Of a stretch of 49,274 nucleotides of DNA, positions 25,582-35,065 are shown piece after piece. Made by a program: the position numbers and the translations under genes. The notes beneath the pieces were generated by a model. It did no database searches, was not told the origin of the DNA, and saw only the letters and a program-made list of their open reading frames with translations. This DNA comes from an uncultured Lachnospiraceae bacterium. Lineage in GTDB: Bacteria; Bacillota; Clostridia; Lachnospirales; Lachnospiraceae. Where the stretch lies: NCBI GenBank assembly GCA_947175055.1, contig CAMWLJ010000013.1, positions 1 to 49,274 on the forward strand, written 5' to 3'. The stretch's first letter is position 1, and each line of letters starts with the position of its first letter.

Positions 25582-27147
25582 ATGAAAAAACTTATTGCAC
25601 TTTCGGCAGTTCTGACGTTAAGTGCTTTGCTGTCCGCCTGCGGTGGCGGTGCTGCACAAAACAGTGCAGAGAAGGCAGCGGGCACAGCATCGGAGACGGG
25701 TACGCTTGTCTATGGCAGCGGCGATTATACCAGGATAAATCCGGCCATGGATGAGCATGGGGAGATCAATATCCTGCTCTTTGACGGACTTACGGCGCAT
25801 AACGGTGAGAACGAAGTTGTTCCGGGGCTTGCTAAGAGCTGGGAATTTGAGGAGGCATCCTGTACTTACACGTTTCACCTGGCAGAAAATGTAAAGTGGC
25901 ACGACGGCGAAGATTTTACGGCGGATGATGTGAAATTCACGATAGAGGCTATTATGGATCCGGCGAACGGTTCGGAAAATGCGCCAAACTACGAGGATGT
26001 GGAGGAGATCCGTGTGATCGACGACCATACCATGGAATTCCATCTTACTGCGCCAAACGTGGCGTTTTTGGACTATATGTCGATGCCGGTGCTGCCGGAG
26101 CATCTGCTGGCGGGAGAGGACATGCAGGAATCGGACTTTTTCCGTAATCCGGTGGGCACGGGGCCGTACAGGCTGGAGAACTGGGACGTGGGGCAGGCGA
26201 TCACGCTGGTGCGGAATGAGAACTACTTTAAGGGGGCAGCGAATATAGAGCGGATCGTCTTCAAGATCGTGCCGGACGATACGGCCAAGGCGCTGCAGAT
26301 GAAGGCTGGTGAGCTTGATCTGGCGCTGCTGACGCCGCGGGATGCCCGGACATTTGCGGATATGGCGGGATATACCTGTTATGAGATGAAGACTTCCGAT
26401 TACCGGGGCATTCTTTTTAACTTCGGACATGCGTACTGGAAGGAGAACCGGGATCTGATCCCGGCAGTCTGCTGTGCCATCGACAGACAGTCGATCATTG
26501 ACGCGGTGCTGCTTGGACAGGGCGTGGTCGCTTATGGGCCGTTGCAGCGCAATATCTATGATAATGAAGCAGTTGAGCAGTATACCTATGACCCTGAGAG
26601 GGCGAGGGAGCTTCTGGAAGTCGCCGGCTGTACGATGGAAGATGACGGTTATTATGAACGGAACGGCGAGAAGGTCGGCTTTGTGATCAGCGTGGCTGCA
26701 GGGGACCAGGTGCGTATCGATATCGCGCAGGCAGCTGCACAGCAGCTGCGGGCAGTGGGGATCGACTGCTCTGTAGACATTCCGGTGCAGGTGGACTGGG
26801 CCGGACAAATGGCATATCTGATCGGTTGGGGGAGTCCTTTTGATGCTGACGATCACACCTATAAGGTCTTTGGGACGGATAAGGGAGCAAATTACAGCGG
26901 CTACTCCAATGCGGAGGTTGACCGGTACCTGCTGGAGGCACGCCAGTCCGATGACCGGACCGTGCGGGCCAGAGCTTATGACCGGTTTCAGGAGGCGCTG
27001 GCGGACGATCCTGCCTTTGCCTTTATCTGCTATGTGGATGCCAATTATGTGGCGGACTCCGGGATTCAGGGTATCTCCCGGGATACGGTGATGGGACATC
27101 ATGGTGTGGGTATCTTCTGGAACGTTGTAGAGTGGACCATGGAATAA
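25582..27147 (+). CDS. ABC transporter substrate-binding lipoprotein, family 5 (probable nickel)
   Basis: This 521-residue lipoprotein has a signal peptide ending LLSAC with lipidated Cys20. The rest is a family 5 solute-binding protein of the peptide/nickel type, with GLTAHNGENEVVPGLAKSWE, FHLAENVKWHDGEDFTADDV, GTGPYRLENWDVGQAITLVR and a C-terminal domain ending HGVGIFWNVVEWTME. Family membership alone does not separate peptides from nickel. The larC gene immediately upstream and the lack of peptidases favour nickel, perhaps as a chelate. The permeases and the fused ATPase follow. Confidence 0.82.
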   Translation: MKKLIALSAVLTLSALLSACGGGAAQNSAEKAAGTASETGTLVYGSGDYTRINPAMDEHGEINILLFDGLTAHNGENEVVPGLAKSWEFEEASCTYTFHLAENVKWHDGEDFTADDVKFTIEAIMDPANGSENAPNYEDVEEIRVIDDHTMEFHLTAPNVAFLDYMSMPVLPEHLLAGEDMQESDFFRNPVGTGPYRLENWDVGQAITLVRNENYFKGAANIERIVFKIVPDDTAKALQMKAGELDLALLTPRDARTFADMAGYTCYEMKTSDYRGILFNFGHAYWKENRDLIPAVCCAIDRQSIIDAVLLGQGVVAYGPLQRNIYDNEAVEQYTYDPERARELLEVAGCTMEDDGYYERNGEKVGFVISVAAGDQVRIDIAQAAAQQLRAVGIDCSVDIPVQVDWAGQMAYLIGWGSPFDADDHTYKVFGTDKGANYSGYSNAEVDRYLLEARQSDDRTVRARAYDRFQEALADDPAFAFICYVDANYVADSGIQGISRDTVMGHHGVGIFWNVVEWTME

Positions 27148-27222
27148 GAGTGCCCAAAGAAAGGTTGAATAATTTCTCATCCTATACTTGGGATTGCGCT
27201 TGTGTGGGAGCATGGAGGGGCA

Positions 27223-29139
27223 ATGGCAGAGCTACTGGAAGTACAAAATCTATCCGTCAGTTTTGAGACACCGAAGGGTGAGGTGCAGGCTGTCCGGGAT
27301 GTCAGCTTCACGCTGCATACCGGGGAAGTGCTGGCGGTGGTGGGAGAATCAGGCAGTGGCAAAAGTGCCCTGTGCAAGGCGGTCATGAAGCTTCTGCCGG
27401 CCTCAGGGAGAATCAGGGCGGGCGGGATTTATATAAACGGAACCGATATAAGCAGATTTGGCGAGCGAAAGATGCATAAGCTGCGGGGGAAATTATTCTC
27501 CATGGTGTTTCAGGACCCGATGACGTCGCTGAATCCTACGATGACCATCGGTGCGCAGATCGCGGAGGCTGTCAGGATACATGATCCGAAGATCACAAGA
27601 CGCCAGCTCCACGACCGGGTGGTGGAGTTGATGCAGTTGGTGGAGATAGACCGCGCGCAGGAGCGGATGCATCTTTATCCGCATCATTTTTCCGGCGGCA
27701 TGCGACAGCGCTGTGTGATGGCTATCGCACTGGCCGGGAATCCGACGATCCTGTTTGCAGATGAACCGACTACGGCACTGGATGTGACGATCCAGGCACA
27801 GATTCTTGGATTATTCAGGAAGATTCAGCAAGATCTTGGCATGGCGACAGTCTTCGTGACACATGATCTGAACGTGGCTGCGGAGGCGGCCGATCGTGTG
27901 GCAGTTATGTATGCAGGGAAGATTGTGGAGATCGGGACAACGGAAGAAATCTTCCGAGATCCCAGACATCCTTATACGTGGGGGCTTTTGCGTTCGCTGC
28001 CGGTTTATGGAAGAGGACAAGAAACGCTGTACACAATCCCGGGACTGCCTCCCGCGCTGTTGCATCCGCCGAAAGGAGATGCGTTTGCCTGCCGCAATCC
28101 CTATGCGCTGGCGATCGACTATGAGGAGGAGCCGCCGCTTTTTCGTGTCAGTGACACGCACTATGCGGCCACCTGGCTGCTGGATGAGAGGGCGCCGAAG
28201 ATCACGCCGCCGGTGAGGAAGACTACCGACCTGCCGTTGTACGGCCGTTCGGTAAGGAAGGAACAGGAGATCCTGCTGGATGTGCAGCATCTTACGCATG
28301 TGTTTCCCTTGGATAAGAAGACAACATTTAAGGCAGTCGATGATGTTTCTTTTCAGATAAAAAGAGGAGAGATCTTCGGGCTGATCGGTGAATCCGGATC
28401 AGGAAAATCGACAGTGGCCCGCTTGATCATGAATCTGTACCGGCCCAATGATGGCATGGCGGCTGCAGGAAAAAGGCAGTTCCATGGGCAAGATACGCAG
28501 GGGAGGAGCCGGCTGCACAGTGCAGGCAGAATTCTCTATAGGGGGATTGATATTACCGATCCAGCCCTTTTCCGGCAATATAAGAAAATGCTGCAGACCA
28601 CGCGGCAGATCATTTTCCAGGACTCCAATTCCAGCTTAAACCAGCGGATGAAGGTGTGGGACATCATCACGGAGCCGCTGCGGATACAGCATATCGTGCC
28701 GCCGAGGGGTTCCCTGCGGGCGGAGGCGAAGTTCCAGATGCATTATGTGGGACTGGACGAGGCGTATCTGAATCGTTACCCTACGGAGCTGTCCGGGGGA
28801 CAGAGGCAGCGTGTGGCGATCGCGCGGGCGTTGTCCATGGAGCCGGAACTGCTGGTGGCGGATGAACCGGTGGCGTCTCTGGACGTATCCATTCAGGCGC
28901 AGATTGTGAATCTGTTCCGGCACCTTCAGCAGGAACATGGATTTTCTTTTCTCTTTATTGCCCATGATCTTGCCATGGTGGAGTTTCTATGCGACCGCGT
29001 GGGCGTCATGTATCAGGGAAAACTGGTGGAAACGGGGGAAACGAGGGAATTGTTTGCAAACCCAAGGCATCCCTATACAAAGGCGCTCCTATCTGCAATG
29101 CCGAAGAGTGGCAGTCGTTTTGGAGAAATGCTTGCATAG
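27223..29139 (+). CDS. Fused dual ABC ATPase of the nickel/peptide-type importer
   Basis: This is a 638-residue chain containing two complete ATPase halves, equivalent to NikD plus NikE or DppD plus DppF. ATG 27223 follows GGAGGGG. Half one has Walker [14 protein letters not shown] (residues 41-53), signature FSGGMRQR, Walker [13 protein letters not shown] and the oligopeptide-type C-terminal extension ([18 protein letters not shown]). Half two has Walker [14 protein letters not shown] (about 388-400), signature LSGGQRQR and Walker [13 protein letters not shown]. Between its Walker A and Q loop about 30 polar residues ([18 protein letters not shown] region) are inserted. Normally these are two genes. 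Confidence 0.88.
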   Translation: MAELLEVQNLSVSFETPKGEVQAVRDVSFTLHTGEVLAVVGESGSGKSALCKAVMKLLPASGRIRAGGIYINGTDISRFGERKMHKLRGKLFSMVFQDPMTSLNPTMTIGAQIAEAVRIHDPKITRRQLHDRVVELMQLVEIDRAQERMHLYPHHFSGGMRQRCVMAIALAGNPTILFADEPTTALDVTIQAQILGLFRKIQQDLGMATVFVTHDLNVAAEAADRVAVMYAGKIVEIGTTEEIFRDPRHPYTWGLLRSLPVYGRGQETLYTIPGLPPALLHPPKGDAFACRNPYALAIDYEEEPPLFRVSDTHYAATWLLDERAPKITPPVRKTTDLPLYGRSVRKEQEILLDVQHLTHVFPLDKKTTFKAVDDVSFQIKRGEIFGLIGESGSGKSTVARLIMNLYRPNDGMAAAGKRQFHGQDTQGRSRLHSAGRILYRGIDITDPALFRQYKKMLQTTRQIIFQDSNSSLNQRMKVWDIITEPLRIQHIVPPRGSLRAEAKFQMHYVGLDEAYLNRYPTELSGGQRQRVAIARALSMEPELLVADEPVASLDVSIQAQIVNLFRHLQQEHGFSFLFIAHDLAMVEFLCDRVGVMYQGKLVETGETRELFANPRHPYTKALLSAMPKSGSRFGEMLA

Positions 29140-29208
29140 AGGGCGAGGCAGGGCGTGACATAAGAGCGGGAAGTGCCGTGATCAAAAAGGCAGGAGTGGA
29201 GTTGTGAT

Positions 29209-30189
29209 ATGACGGGGAACAGATGGGGCAGGATACAATATTTGGGGGAAAAGCTGTTGATCTTGATCGTAAGCCTTCTGATCCTCTCGGCGGCAGTTTT
29301 CTATATCTCACGTTTGGCGCCGGGGGATCCGCTCGTATCCTACTATGGAGACCGGGTGGAAAAGATGAGTCTTACGGAGCGTGAATGGGCAGAAGATAGG
29401 CTGGGGCTCAATGAGCCGCTGGCGGTTCAGTATGCCTGCTGGCTTGAAAATGCGCTGCGGGGGGACTTCGGCATCTCTTATAAGTATAAGCTGCCTGTTG
29501 TGACCGTGATTCGGGAACGGATTGGAAATACACTGCTTTTGGGCGGAATCGGATTCGTGCTGATCTTCGTGCTGGCGTTGCTGCTCGGCATCGCATGCGC
29601 ATGCCATGAAGGGCGGCTGCTCGACAGCGTGATCTGCGGTATCGGCACAGTCAGCAGCTGTATTCCCGAATTCTGGGTCTCCTTACTGCTGGTGCTGGTC
29701 TTCTCCGTGAATCTGAAGTGGCTGCCCGGCAGCGGCGCACATACGGCGGGCCAGACCGGCGATTTGGGAGACCGTGTCAGGCATCTGATCTTGCCGCTTA
29801 CGGCAGTTGTGCTGGGACATTTGTGGTATTATGCGTATATGGTGCGGAACAGGATCCTGGAGGAGGTAGGGGCCGATTATGTACTTCTGGCGAAGGCGAA
29901 GGGACTGACGAGGGGCCGGGTGCTTTTTCGACACTGTCTGCAAAACGTGCTGCCTTCCTATCTGAGCATCATGGCGATCTCAGCGCCTCATATTCTGGGC
30001 GGAACCTACATCATCGAGATGGTTTTCTCCTACCCGGGGCTGGGAACGTTGACATATGAAAGTGCCAGATATCATGATTATAACCTGCTGATGATCCTAT
30101 GCATGCTCACGGGGATCATTGTCATGCTGTGTGATCTGGCGGTGCAGATGGTCTGTAAGCGGGGGACGGAGAAAGGAGCATGGCCGTAA
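29209..30189 (+). CDS. ABC importer permease, NikB/DppB-like
   Basis: This is a 326-residue permease with six or so membrane helices. The periplasmic-type loop after helix one (FYISRLAPGDPLVSYYGDRV and AEDRLGLNEPLAVQYACWLE) is diagnostic for the NikB/DppB group. The conserved cytosolic loop ADYVLLAKAKGLTRGRVLFR contacts the ATPase, and PHILGGTYIIEMVFSYPGLG follows. AGGAGTGGA precedes ATG 29209. It overlaps the next permease by 10 bp. Confidence 0.87.
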   Translation: MTGNRWGRIQYLGEKLLILIVSLLILSAAVFYISRLAPGDPLVSYYGDRVEKMSLTEREWAEDRLGLNEPLAVQYACWLENALRGDFGISYKYKLPVVTVIRERIGNTLLLGGIGFVLIFVLALLLGIACACHEGRLLDSVICGIGTVSSCIPEFWVSLLLVLVFSVNLKWLPGSGAHTAGQTGDLGDRVRHLILPLTAVVLGHLWYYAYMVRNRILEEVGADYVLLAKAKGLTRGRVLFRHCLQNVLPSYLSIMAISAPHILGGTYIIEMVFSYPGLGTLTYESARYHDYNLLMILCMLTGIIVMLCDLAVQMVCKRGTEKGAWP

Positions 30190-31088
30190 GGATGGAAAAT
30201 GGATTTAAGATAGTGGGAATCCGCACGCTTCCCCGGGAAGAGCAGGTGAGGCCGCGCGGGCGGTGGGATAAGGGATCCGGGAGAGTCTTTACAGGCGCCG
30301 TTCTAGTCCTTACGACGATCATTCTGGGATGTTTTCTATGTGAGCTGTTTGTGGCCAGGGATCCGGGCTATTTGGATCTGCGCAATTACTGTGTGCTGCC
30401 GGGCAGGGAATTTTTGTTTGGCACCGATACCATGGGCAGGGATATTTTTGCGATGATCTGGTACGGGGGCAGGATCTCTTTGACGATCGGCATAGCGGCA
30501 ACGATGCTCTCCACGATCCTGGGCGTTGTCTTTGGGGCTTTGAGCGGCTGTGCCCCCGCATGGGCAGACGCACTAATGATGCGTCTCGTGGAGATTCTGC
30601 TCAGCATACCGTCGCTTATGGCGGTCATCCTGATCCAGGCGATCTTGGGCGAGGCGAATGTGTTTAGTATATCTTTCGTGCTGGGGATTACCGGCTGGAT
30701 GAGCATTGCCAAGGTGGTAAGAAGCGAAGTGCGGCAGATCAGGGAGTGTGAGTATGTGATCGCTTCCAGGTGTATGGGAGGCGGCTTTTTTCATATATTG
30801 TGGAAACATTTGACACCGAATTTTGTCTCTTCTATCATGTTTATGGTGGTGATGAACATCAGAAGTGCGATCGTGGCGGAGTCCACATTGAGCTTTATGG
30901 GGATCGGACTGCCGGTGGAAGTGATCACGTGGGGAAGTATGCTGTCCTTGTCGGAGGATGCGATGTTGGCAAACGCCTGGTGGATCATCCTGTTCCCCGG
31001 CGCTTTTCTGGTGGTGGCACTATTGTGCTTTACCGGCCTTGGAAATCATCTGCGCAGAAACTTTAACCGCGGGCAGAGCAATCTATAA
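30180..31088 (+). CDS. ABC importer permease, NikC/DppC-like
   Basis: This 302-residue permease partners the preceding one. It has an N-terminal cytosolic segment rich in Arg, one helix, then the FGTDTMGRDIFAMIWYGGRI motif typical of DppC/NikC. A five-helix core follows with the coupling loop ECEYVIASRCMGGGFFHILW. The ATG at 30180 lies in the end of the upstream gene after AAAGGA, giving a 10-bp overlap and coupled translation. A later in-frame ATG at 30192 is possible. Confidence 0.87.
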   Translation: MAVRMENGFKIVGIRTLPREEQVRPRGRWDKGSGRVFTGAVLVLTTIILGCFLCELFVARDPGYLDLRNYCVLPGREFLFGTDTMGRDIFAMIWYGGRISLTIGIAATMLSTILGVVFGALSGCAPAWADALMMRLVEILLSIPSLMAVILIQAILGEANVFSISFVLGITGWMSIAKVVRSEVRQIRECEYVIASRCMGGGFFHILWKHLTPNFVSSIMFMVVMNIRSAIVAESTLSFMGIGLPVEVITWGSMLSLSEDAMLANAWWIILFPGAFLVVALLCFTGLGNHLRRNFNRGQSNL

Positions 31089-31159
31089 CAGGACGGGAAA
31101 ACGCTCTGTGAAAGGACCGCCATAGGGTGATATGATAAGCATAGGAGGGTGTTATACAG

Positions 31160-31174
31160 CTTCGGAATGGAAGG
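31160..31174 (+). repeat. Variant copy of the CTTCGGAATGG leader element (before the MGMT-family gene)
   Basis: CTTCGGAATGGAAGG at 31160-31174 precedes ATG 31180 with the spacing seen for fruK and larC; one base of the GGAGG core is changed. Confidence 0.5.
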
Positions 31175-31179
31175 GAAAA

Positions 31180-31494
31180 ATGGCAGTGAAAATGAATGAG
31201 GAACTGATCTATGCGATCCTCTCAGCAGTGGAGGAGATCCCGGAGGGAAAGGTGGCTTCGTACGGGCAGATCGCCAGGATGATCGGACGGGATAAGAATG
31301 CGAGACTGGTTGGCAGAGTGCTGGGCCTGGCGGAATATTACGGGAATTATCCCTGCCACCGGGTGGTAGACCACGCGGGTCAAACGGCGTCCTGCTTTAC
31401 GGAGCAGAAGAGCCGTCTGCTGGCGGAAGGAGTTATCTTTAAGGAAAACGGCTGCGTGGATATGCAAAAATGCCGATGGAAGGAAGGGGAGTAA
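31180..31494 (+). CDS. MGMT-family protein (methylated-DNA-cysteine methyltransferase-like)
   Basis: This 104-residue protein corresponds only to the C-terminal DNA-binding and active-site domain of O6-alkylguanine-DNA methyltransferases. It has the helix-turn-helix GKVASYGQIARMIGRDKNAR, the Asn-hinge region replaced by GRVLGLAEYYGNY, and the active-site motif PCHRVVD, with the acceptor Cys present. Alkyltransferase-like proteins have Trp at that Cys, so it may retain suicidal transfer activity. The start at 31180 is chosen over 31132 because of the GGAAGGG upstream. Its place at the end of a nickel operon is unexplained and may be only positional. Confidence 0.85.
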   Translation: MAVKMNEELIYAILSAVEEIPEGKVASYGQIARMIGRDKNARLVGRVLGLAEYYGNYPCHRVVDHAGQTASCFTEQKSRLLAEGVIFKENGCVDMQKCRWKEGE

Positions 31495-31812
31495 ACGAGA
31501 GGCTGTGCTGCTGTGGGTATTGTAAATTCCGGAAACATCTTGCGCTCACCAAAGACTATGTGCTATATTTATATAATATATCGTATGATGCCAGGATCAA
31601 AAGTCATAGACCGCGTCGTGCTTGCACATAAGTGGTTTTATGACTTTATGACTCGCCCAAATATAAGGATGAAAATGGGGTGTCTCTCCCGCGATATCCA
31701 AATATTGGGCGGGATTGTGGGAGTGCATGGCACGGAACAATGGAACGATCCGTATGACATCTTTACCTTTGACTTTAATATCATCGAATTGTTTTATGGA
31801 AGGAAATCAACG
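31495..31812 (+). other. Leader region of the hybrid kinase with competing stems
   Basis: A likely promoter has TTGCGC (31540-31545) and TATATT (31564-31569), 18 bp apart. Downstream CGCCCAA (31654-31660) can pair with TTGGGCG (31705-31711), or TCCCGC (31687-31692) can pair with GCGGGA (31709-31714). The two stems share bases and exclude each other. An open frame runs through the region in phase with the kinase, but it has no ribosome binding site at its start and no recognisable protein. Confidence 0.4.
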
Positions 31813-34386
31813 ATGGATAAAAAGGAAAAAAGCCATATTAACATAGAGTCAACGAAATTCGTTCTGGGCGGTTTCGTTTTACTTATCTTCTTCAGTATCG
31901 CGGTGTTTGCGTTTCTTGGCACTTATATGAGTCGTCAGAGCGAAGAGGCGATAGACGATCTTGGCAATATGTATATGACCAGTATGGGAGAACGGATCTG
32001 CAAGCATTTTGAGACGATAGTGAACTTGCGGTTAAAGCAGGCAGAAGCAGTGGCCACGGTAGTTTCGGCGGATGGAGACGATCTGCAGGAGATTTACGAT
32101 GAGCTGATCTACAGGACAGAAGTCAGGGACTTTGTTTCGCTGGCCCTGTGCTCCGAGTCAGGAGAGTTTGAGACGTTATACGGGGAACCGGCCTCACTGA
32201 TCGATCCGGAGCCCTTCTTACAATCACTCAGAAATGGGGAAAGGAAGGTAGCTGTAGCGGCTAACGAATCCGGAGAACAGCTGGTGCTGTTTGGCGTGAA
32301 CGCAAAGTACCCTATGAGCGACGGAGAGGAGAGCATCGCTACGGTCATGGGGGTTCCGGCGAAGGAGATCAGCGAAGAGCTTTCTCTGGAGAAAGAAAGC
32401 ATAGAGATGTATGCTCATATCATCCGGACGGATGGCACCTTTATCATTCGGGACGAGAGTATAGAATATCCGGATTATTTCAGTTATCTGCGGGGAACTT
32501 ACAGCGGGAATGAGGACAAGGATAACGTGGAGGATTATATTTCGGATCTCACAAGTGCGATGGAGGAAGACCGCAAATATGTGGCTATTCTTGAATTTGG
32601 CGGCGGCAGACAACAGGTGATAACGGTCAGTCTCTCGAATTCCGAATGGAATCTGGTGATCGTTATGCCTTATGGTGTATTGAATCAGGTAGTAGAGTCT
32701 TTGAATGAGGAAAGAACGGCGGCTACGTTGTTTGCATGCGGATCCATTCTGGTGTTTCTGCTGTTTCTCTTCTTTGTATACTATAGAATGAGCAAACAAC
32801 AGATTTATGATCTGAATGAGGCGCGGCAGGCGGCTGAAGAGGCGACCAGAGCCAAGAGCGAGTTCCTTTCTAATATGAGCCATGATATCCGTACGCCAAT
32901 GAATGCGATCGTGGGGATGACAGCTATTGCCACGGCGCATGTGGACGATAAGGAGCAGGTGCAGAACTGTCTGAAGAAGATTGCTCTTTCGGGTAAGCAT
33001 CTGTTGGGATTGATCAACGACGTGCTTGATATGTCTAAGATTGAGAGCGGTAAGATGACGTTGACGGCGGATATGGTTTCCCTGCGGGAAGTGATGGAAG
33101 CAATCGTCGGTATTGTTCAACCGCAGGTTAAAGCGAAGCATCAGAGCTTTGAAGTACATATAGACCGCATTATTTCTGAGGATGTGTACTGTGACAGCGT
33201 GCGTTTGAACCAAGTGCTGCTTAACCTGCTGTCCAACTCCGTCAAGTATACACATGAAGACGGTGTCATTCGGCTTTCTTTGTATCAGGAGGAATCGCCG
33301 AAAGGAGAAGGCTATGTGCGGACTCATATCCGGGTCAAGGATAACGGTATAGGTATGTCACCGGAATTTATATCCAAAATCTTTGAATCCTATTCGAGGG
33401 CGGATAACCGGAGGGTGCACAAGACGGAAGGCGCCGGGTTGGGCATGGCGATCACCAAATATATCATTGACGCCATGGAAGGCAGCATTGACGTGGAAAG
33501 TGAGCTGGGTAAAGGCTCCGAGTTCCATGTGACAATAGATTTTGAGAAAGCGACCGTCAAGGAAGTGGACATGATCCTCCCGTCCTGGAAGATGTTAGTG
33601 GTAGATGACGATGAAACGCTTTGTCGTACAGCGGTGGAGGCACTGGATGCTATCGGTATTCAAGCAGACTGGACACTGAGTGGCGAGAAGGCTCTGAAGA
33701 TGATCATGGAACATCATGAGAAGAGGGACGACTACCAGATCATTCTTTTGGACTGGAAACTTCCGGGGATGGACGGTATTCAGCTTGCCAGAGAGATACG
33801 GCGCGGACTGGGGGACGCCATTCCGATCCTGTTGATTTCGGCTTATGACTGGAGTGAATTTGAGAACGAGGCGCGTGCTGCGGGTATCAGCGGATTTATT
33901 GCCAAGCCGTTGTTTAAATCGACGCTTTTCTACGGACTGCAGAAGTATATGGGGAGTGAAGTGGAGTCCCTGATAGAAGAAACGAAAGCGGCAGATCTGT
34001 CAGGGTATCGTTTGCTGGTAGCGGAGGACAACAGCCTCAATTGGGAAGTGCTGCATGAACTGCTGACCGATCTGGGGGTTGAGTTGGAATGGGCAGAGAA
34101 CGGGCAGATCTGTGCGGAGATGTTTGAGAAGGCGTCAGAAGATTATTATGATGCAGTCCTGATGGATGTTCGTATGCCAGTCATGACAGGCTATGAAGCT
34201 ACCAGGGCGATTCGTAGTTCCACGAAGGCAAATGCGCAGACGATACCGATCATTGCCATGACGGCGGATGCCTTTGCCGAGGATATACAGCGATGTCTGG
34301 ATTGCGGCATGAATGCCCATACGGCCAAGCCGGTCAATGTCGATGAATTATTACTGCTGCTAAAGAGATACCTGCATATCGAGTAA
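31813..34386 (+). CDS. Hybrid sensor histidine kinase with two receiver domains
   Basis: This is an 857-residue membrane sensor. The start at ATG 31813 is preceded by GGAAGGA. Helix one (about 17-39) and helix two (about 304-327) bracket an extracellular sensor of about 260 residues, probably Cache-like. A coiled segment leads to the HisKA domain with His357 (FLSNMSHDIRTPMNAIVGMT). The ATPase domain has NQVLLNLLSNSVKYTHEDG and VKDNGIGMSPEFISKIFESY, then GAGLGMAITKYII. Receiver one has Asp647 (LLDWKLPGMDG) and receiver two Asp785 (LMDVRMPVMTGYEATRAIR). No Hpt domain or output regulator is nearby, so its phosphorelay partner lies elsewhere. The ligand is unknown. Confidence 0.9.
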   Translation: MDKKEKSHINIESTKFVLGGFVLLIFFSIAVFAFLGTYMSRQSEEAIDDLGNMYMTSMGERICKHFETIVNLRLKQAEAVATVVSADGDDLQEIYDELIYRTEVRDFVSLALCSESGEFETLYGEPASLIDPEPFLQSLRNGERKVAVAANESGEQLVLFGVNAKYPMSDGEESIATVMGVPAKEISEELSLEKESIEMYAHIIRTDGTFIIRDESIEYPDYFSYLRGTYSGNEDKDNVEDYISDLTSAMEEDRKYVAILEFGGGRQQVITVSLSNSEWNLVIVMPYGVLNQVVESLNEERTAATLFACGSILVFLLFLFFVYYRMSKQQIYDLNEARQAAEEATRAKSEFLSNMSHDIRTPMNAIVGMTAIATAHVDDKEQVQNCLKKIALSGKHLLGLINDVLDMSKIESGKMTLTADMVSLREVMEAIVGIVQPQVKAKHQSFEVHIDRIISEDVYCDSVRLNQVLLNLLSNSVKYTHEDGVIRLSLYQEESPKGEGYVRTHIRVKDNGIGMSPEFISKIFESYSRADNRRVHKTEGAGLGMAITKYIIDAMEGSIDVESELGKGSEFHVTIDFEKATVKEVDMILPSWKMLVVDDDETLCRTAVEALDAIGIQADWTLSGEKALKMIMEHHEKRDDYQIILLDWKLPGMDGIQLAREIRRGLGDAIPILLISAYDWSEFENEARAAGISGFIAKPLFKSTLFYGLQKYMGSEVESLIEETKAADLSGYRLLVAEDNSLNWEVLHELLTDLGVELEWAENGQICAEMFEKASEDYYDAVLMDVRMPVMTGYEATRAIRSSTKANAQTIPIIAMTADAFAEDIQRCLDCGMNAHTAKPVNVDELLLLLKRYLHIE

Positions 34387-34413
34387 AGCACGGAAAAATA
34401 TATGACATAGCAT

Positions 34414-34445
34414 ACAGTAGCCGGACCGAGAGGCCCGGCTACTGT
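34414..34445 (+). other. Strong hairpin between the hybrid kinase and the TetR gene
   Basis: ACAGTAGCCGG (34414-34424) and CCGGCTACTGT (34435-34445) form an 11-bp perfect stem with a 10-nt loop. Only TCT follows, so termination would be weak; the binding site AAGGAG for the TetR gene begins six bases later. Confidence 0.6.
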
Positions 34446-34464
34446 CTATGAAGGAGATAAGAGT

Positions 34465-35043
34465 ATGCCGAATACAACAAAATATGCGTTGGAAGCGTCG
34501 CTTAAGAGACTGTTGCTGCATAAACCGCTGGATAAGATCACGATTCAAGATCTGACGGCAGACTGCGGCATCAGCCGGATGTCCTTCTACTATCATTTCA
34601 AGGATATTTATGATCTGGTGGAATGGAGCTGCATCGAGGACGGCAGGAAAGCGCTGCAGGGGAAGAAGACCTACGACACCTGGCAGGAAGGTATGCTGCA
34701 GATCTTCGAGGTGGTGATGGAGGATAGGCGGTTTATCATGAATGTGTACCGTGCGGTGGAACGGAGTAAGATCGAGAGCTATCTGTATGAACTGACCTAC
34801 CGCCTGATCGCTGACGTGGTAGAAGAGAAGTGCGCGGATGCGAAGCTGGCACAGGAAGACAAGACATTTATTGCAGAGTTCTACAAGTACGGATTCGTAG
34901 GGATTATGCTGGATTGGATCGATCGGGGCATGAAGGATGATCCGGCGGCGATCGTGGAGAAGATGAGTATTACTCTACATGGAAACATTACCCGTTCCAT
35001 ACATAATTTTGAAAAGGCGGCACAGCATGAGGCACTGCCGTGA
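34465..35043 (+). CDS. TetR/AcrR-family transcriptional regulator
   Basis: This is a 192-residue regulator. Residues about 8-55 form the TetR helix-turn-helix (ALEASLKRLLLHKPLDKITI, then QDLTADCGISRMSFYYHFKD and IYDLVEW). The C-terminal part fits the TetR_C group with a DhaS-like arrangement (FIAEFYKYGFVGIMLDWIDR, GMKDDP). It is separated from the oleate hydratase gene by a terminator and a dyad that looks like a TetR operator, so it probably represses that gene and responds to a fatty acid. AAGGAG precedes ATG 34465. Confidence 0.87.
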   Translation: MPNTTKYALEASLKRLLLHKPLDKITIQDLTADCGISRMSFYYHFKDIYDLVEWSCIEDGRKALQGKKTYDTWQEGMLQIFEVVMEDRRFIMNVYRAVERSKIESYLYELTYRLIADVVEEKCADAKLAQEDKTFIAEFYKYGFVGIMLDWIDRGMKDDPAAIVEKMSITLHGNITRSIHNFEKAAQHEALP

Positions 35044-35065
35044 AGCAGAATCGCATATATTTGAT

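Noticed and set aside
25618-27213. A 531-codon open frame on the minus strand opposite the substrate-binding protein gene
   Set aside because: It is the antisense shadow of a well-matched lipoprotein gene with clear family motifs. Its translation is rich in His, Arg and Pro with no recognisable domain and no ribosome binding site.
31513-31812. Upstream in-frame extension of the hybrid kinase by 100 residues
   Set aside because: It has no ribosome binding site at its start, includes the likely promoter and leader stems, and adds residues unlike any sensor; ATG 31813 fits the first membrane helix.
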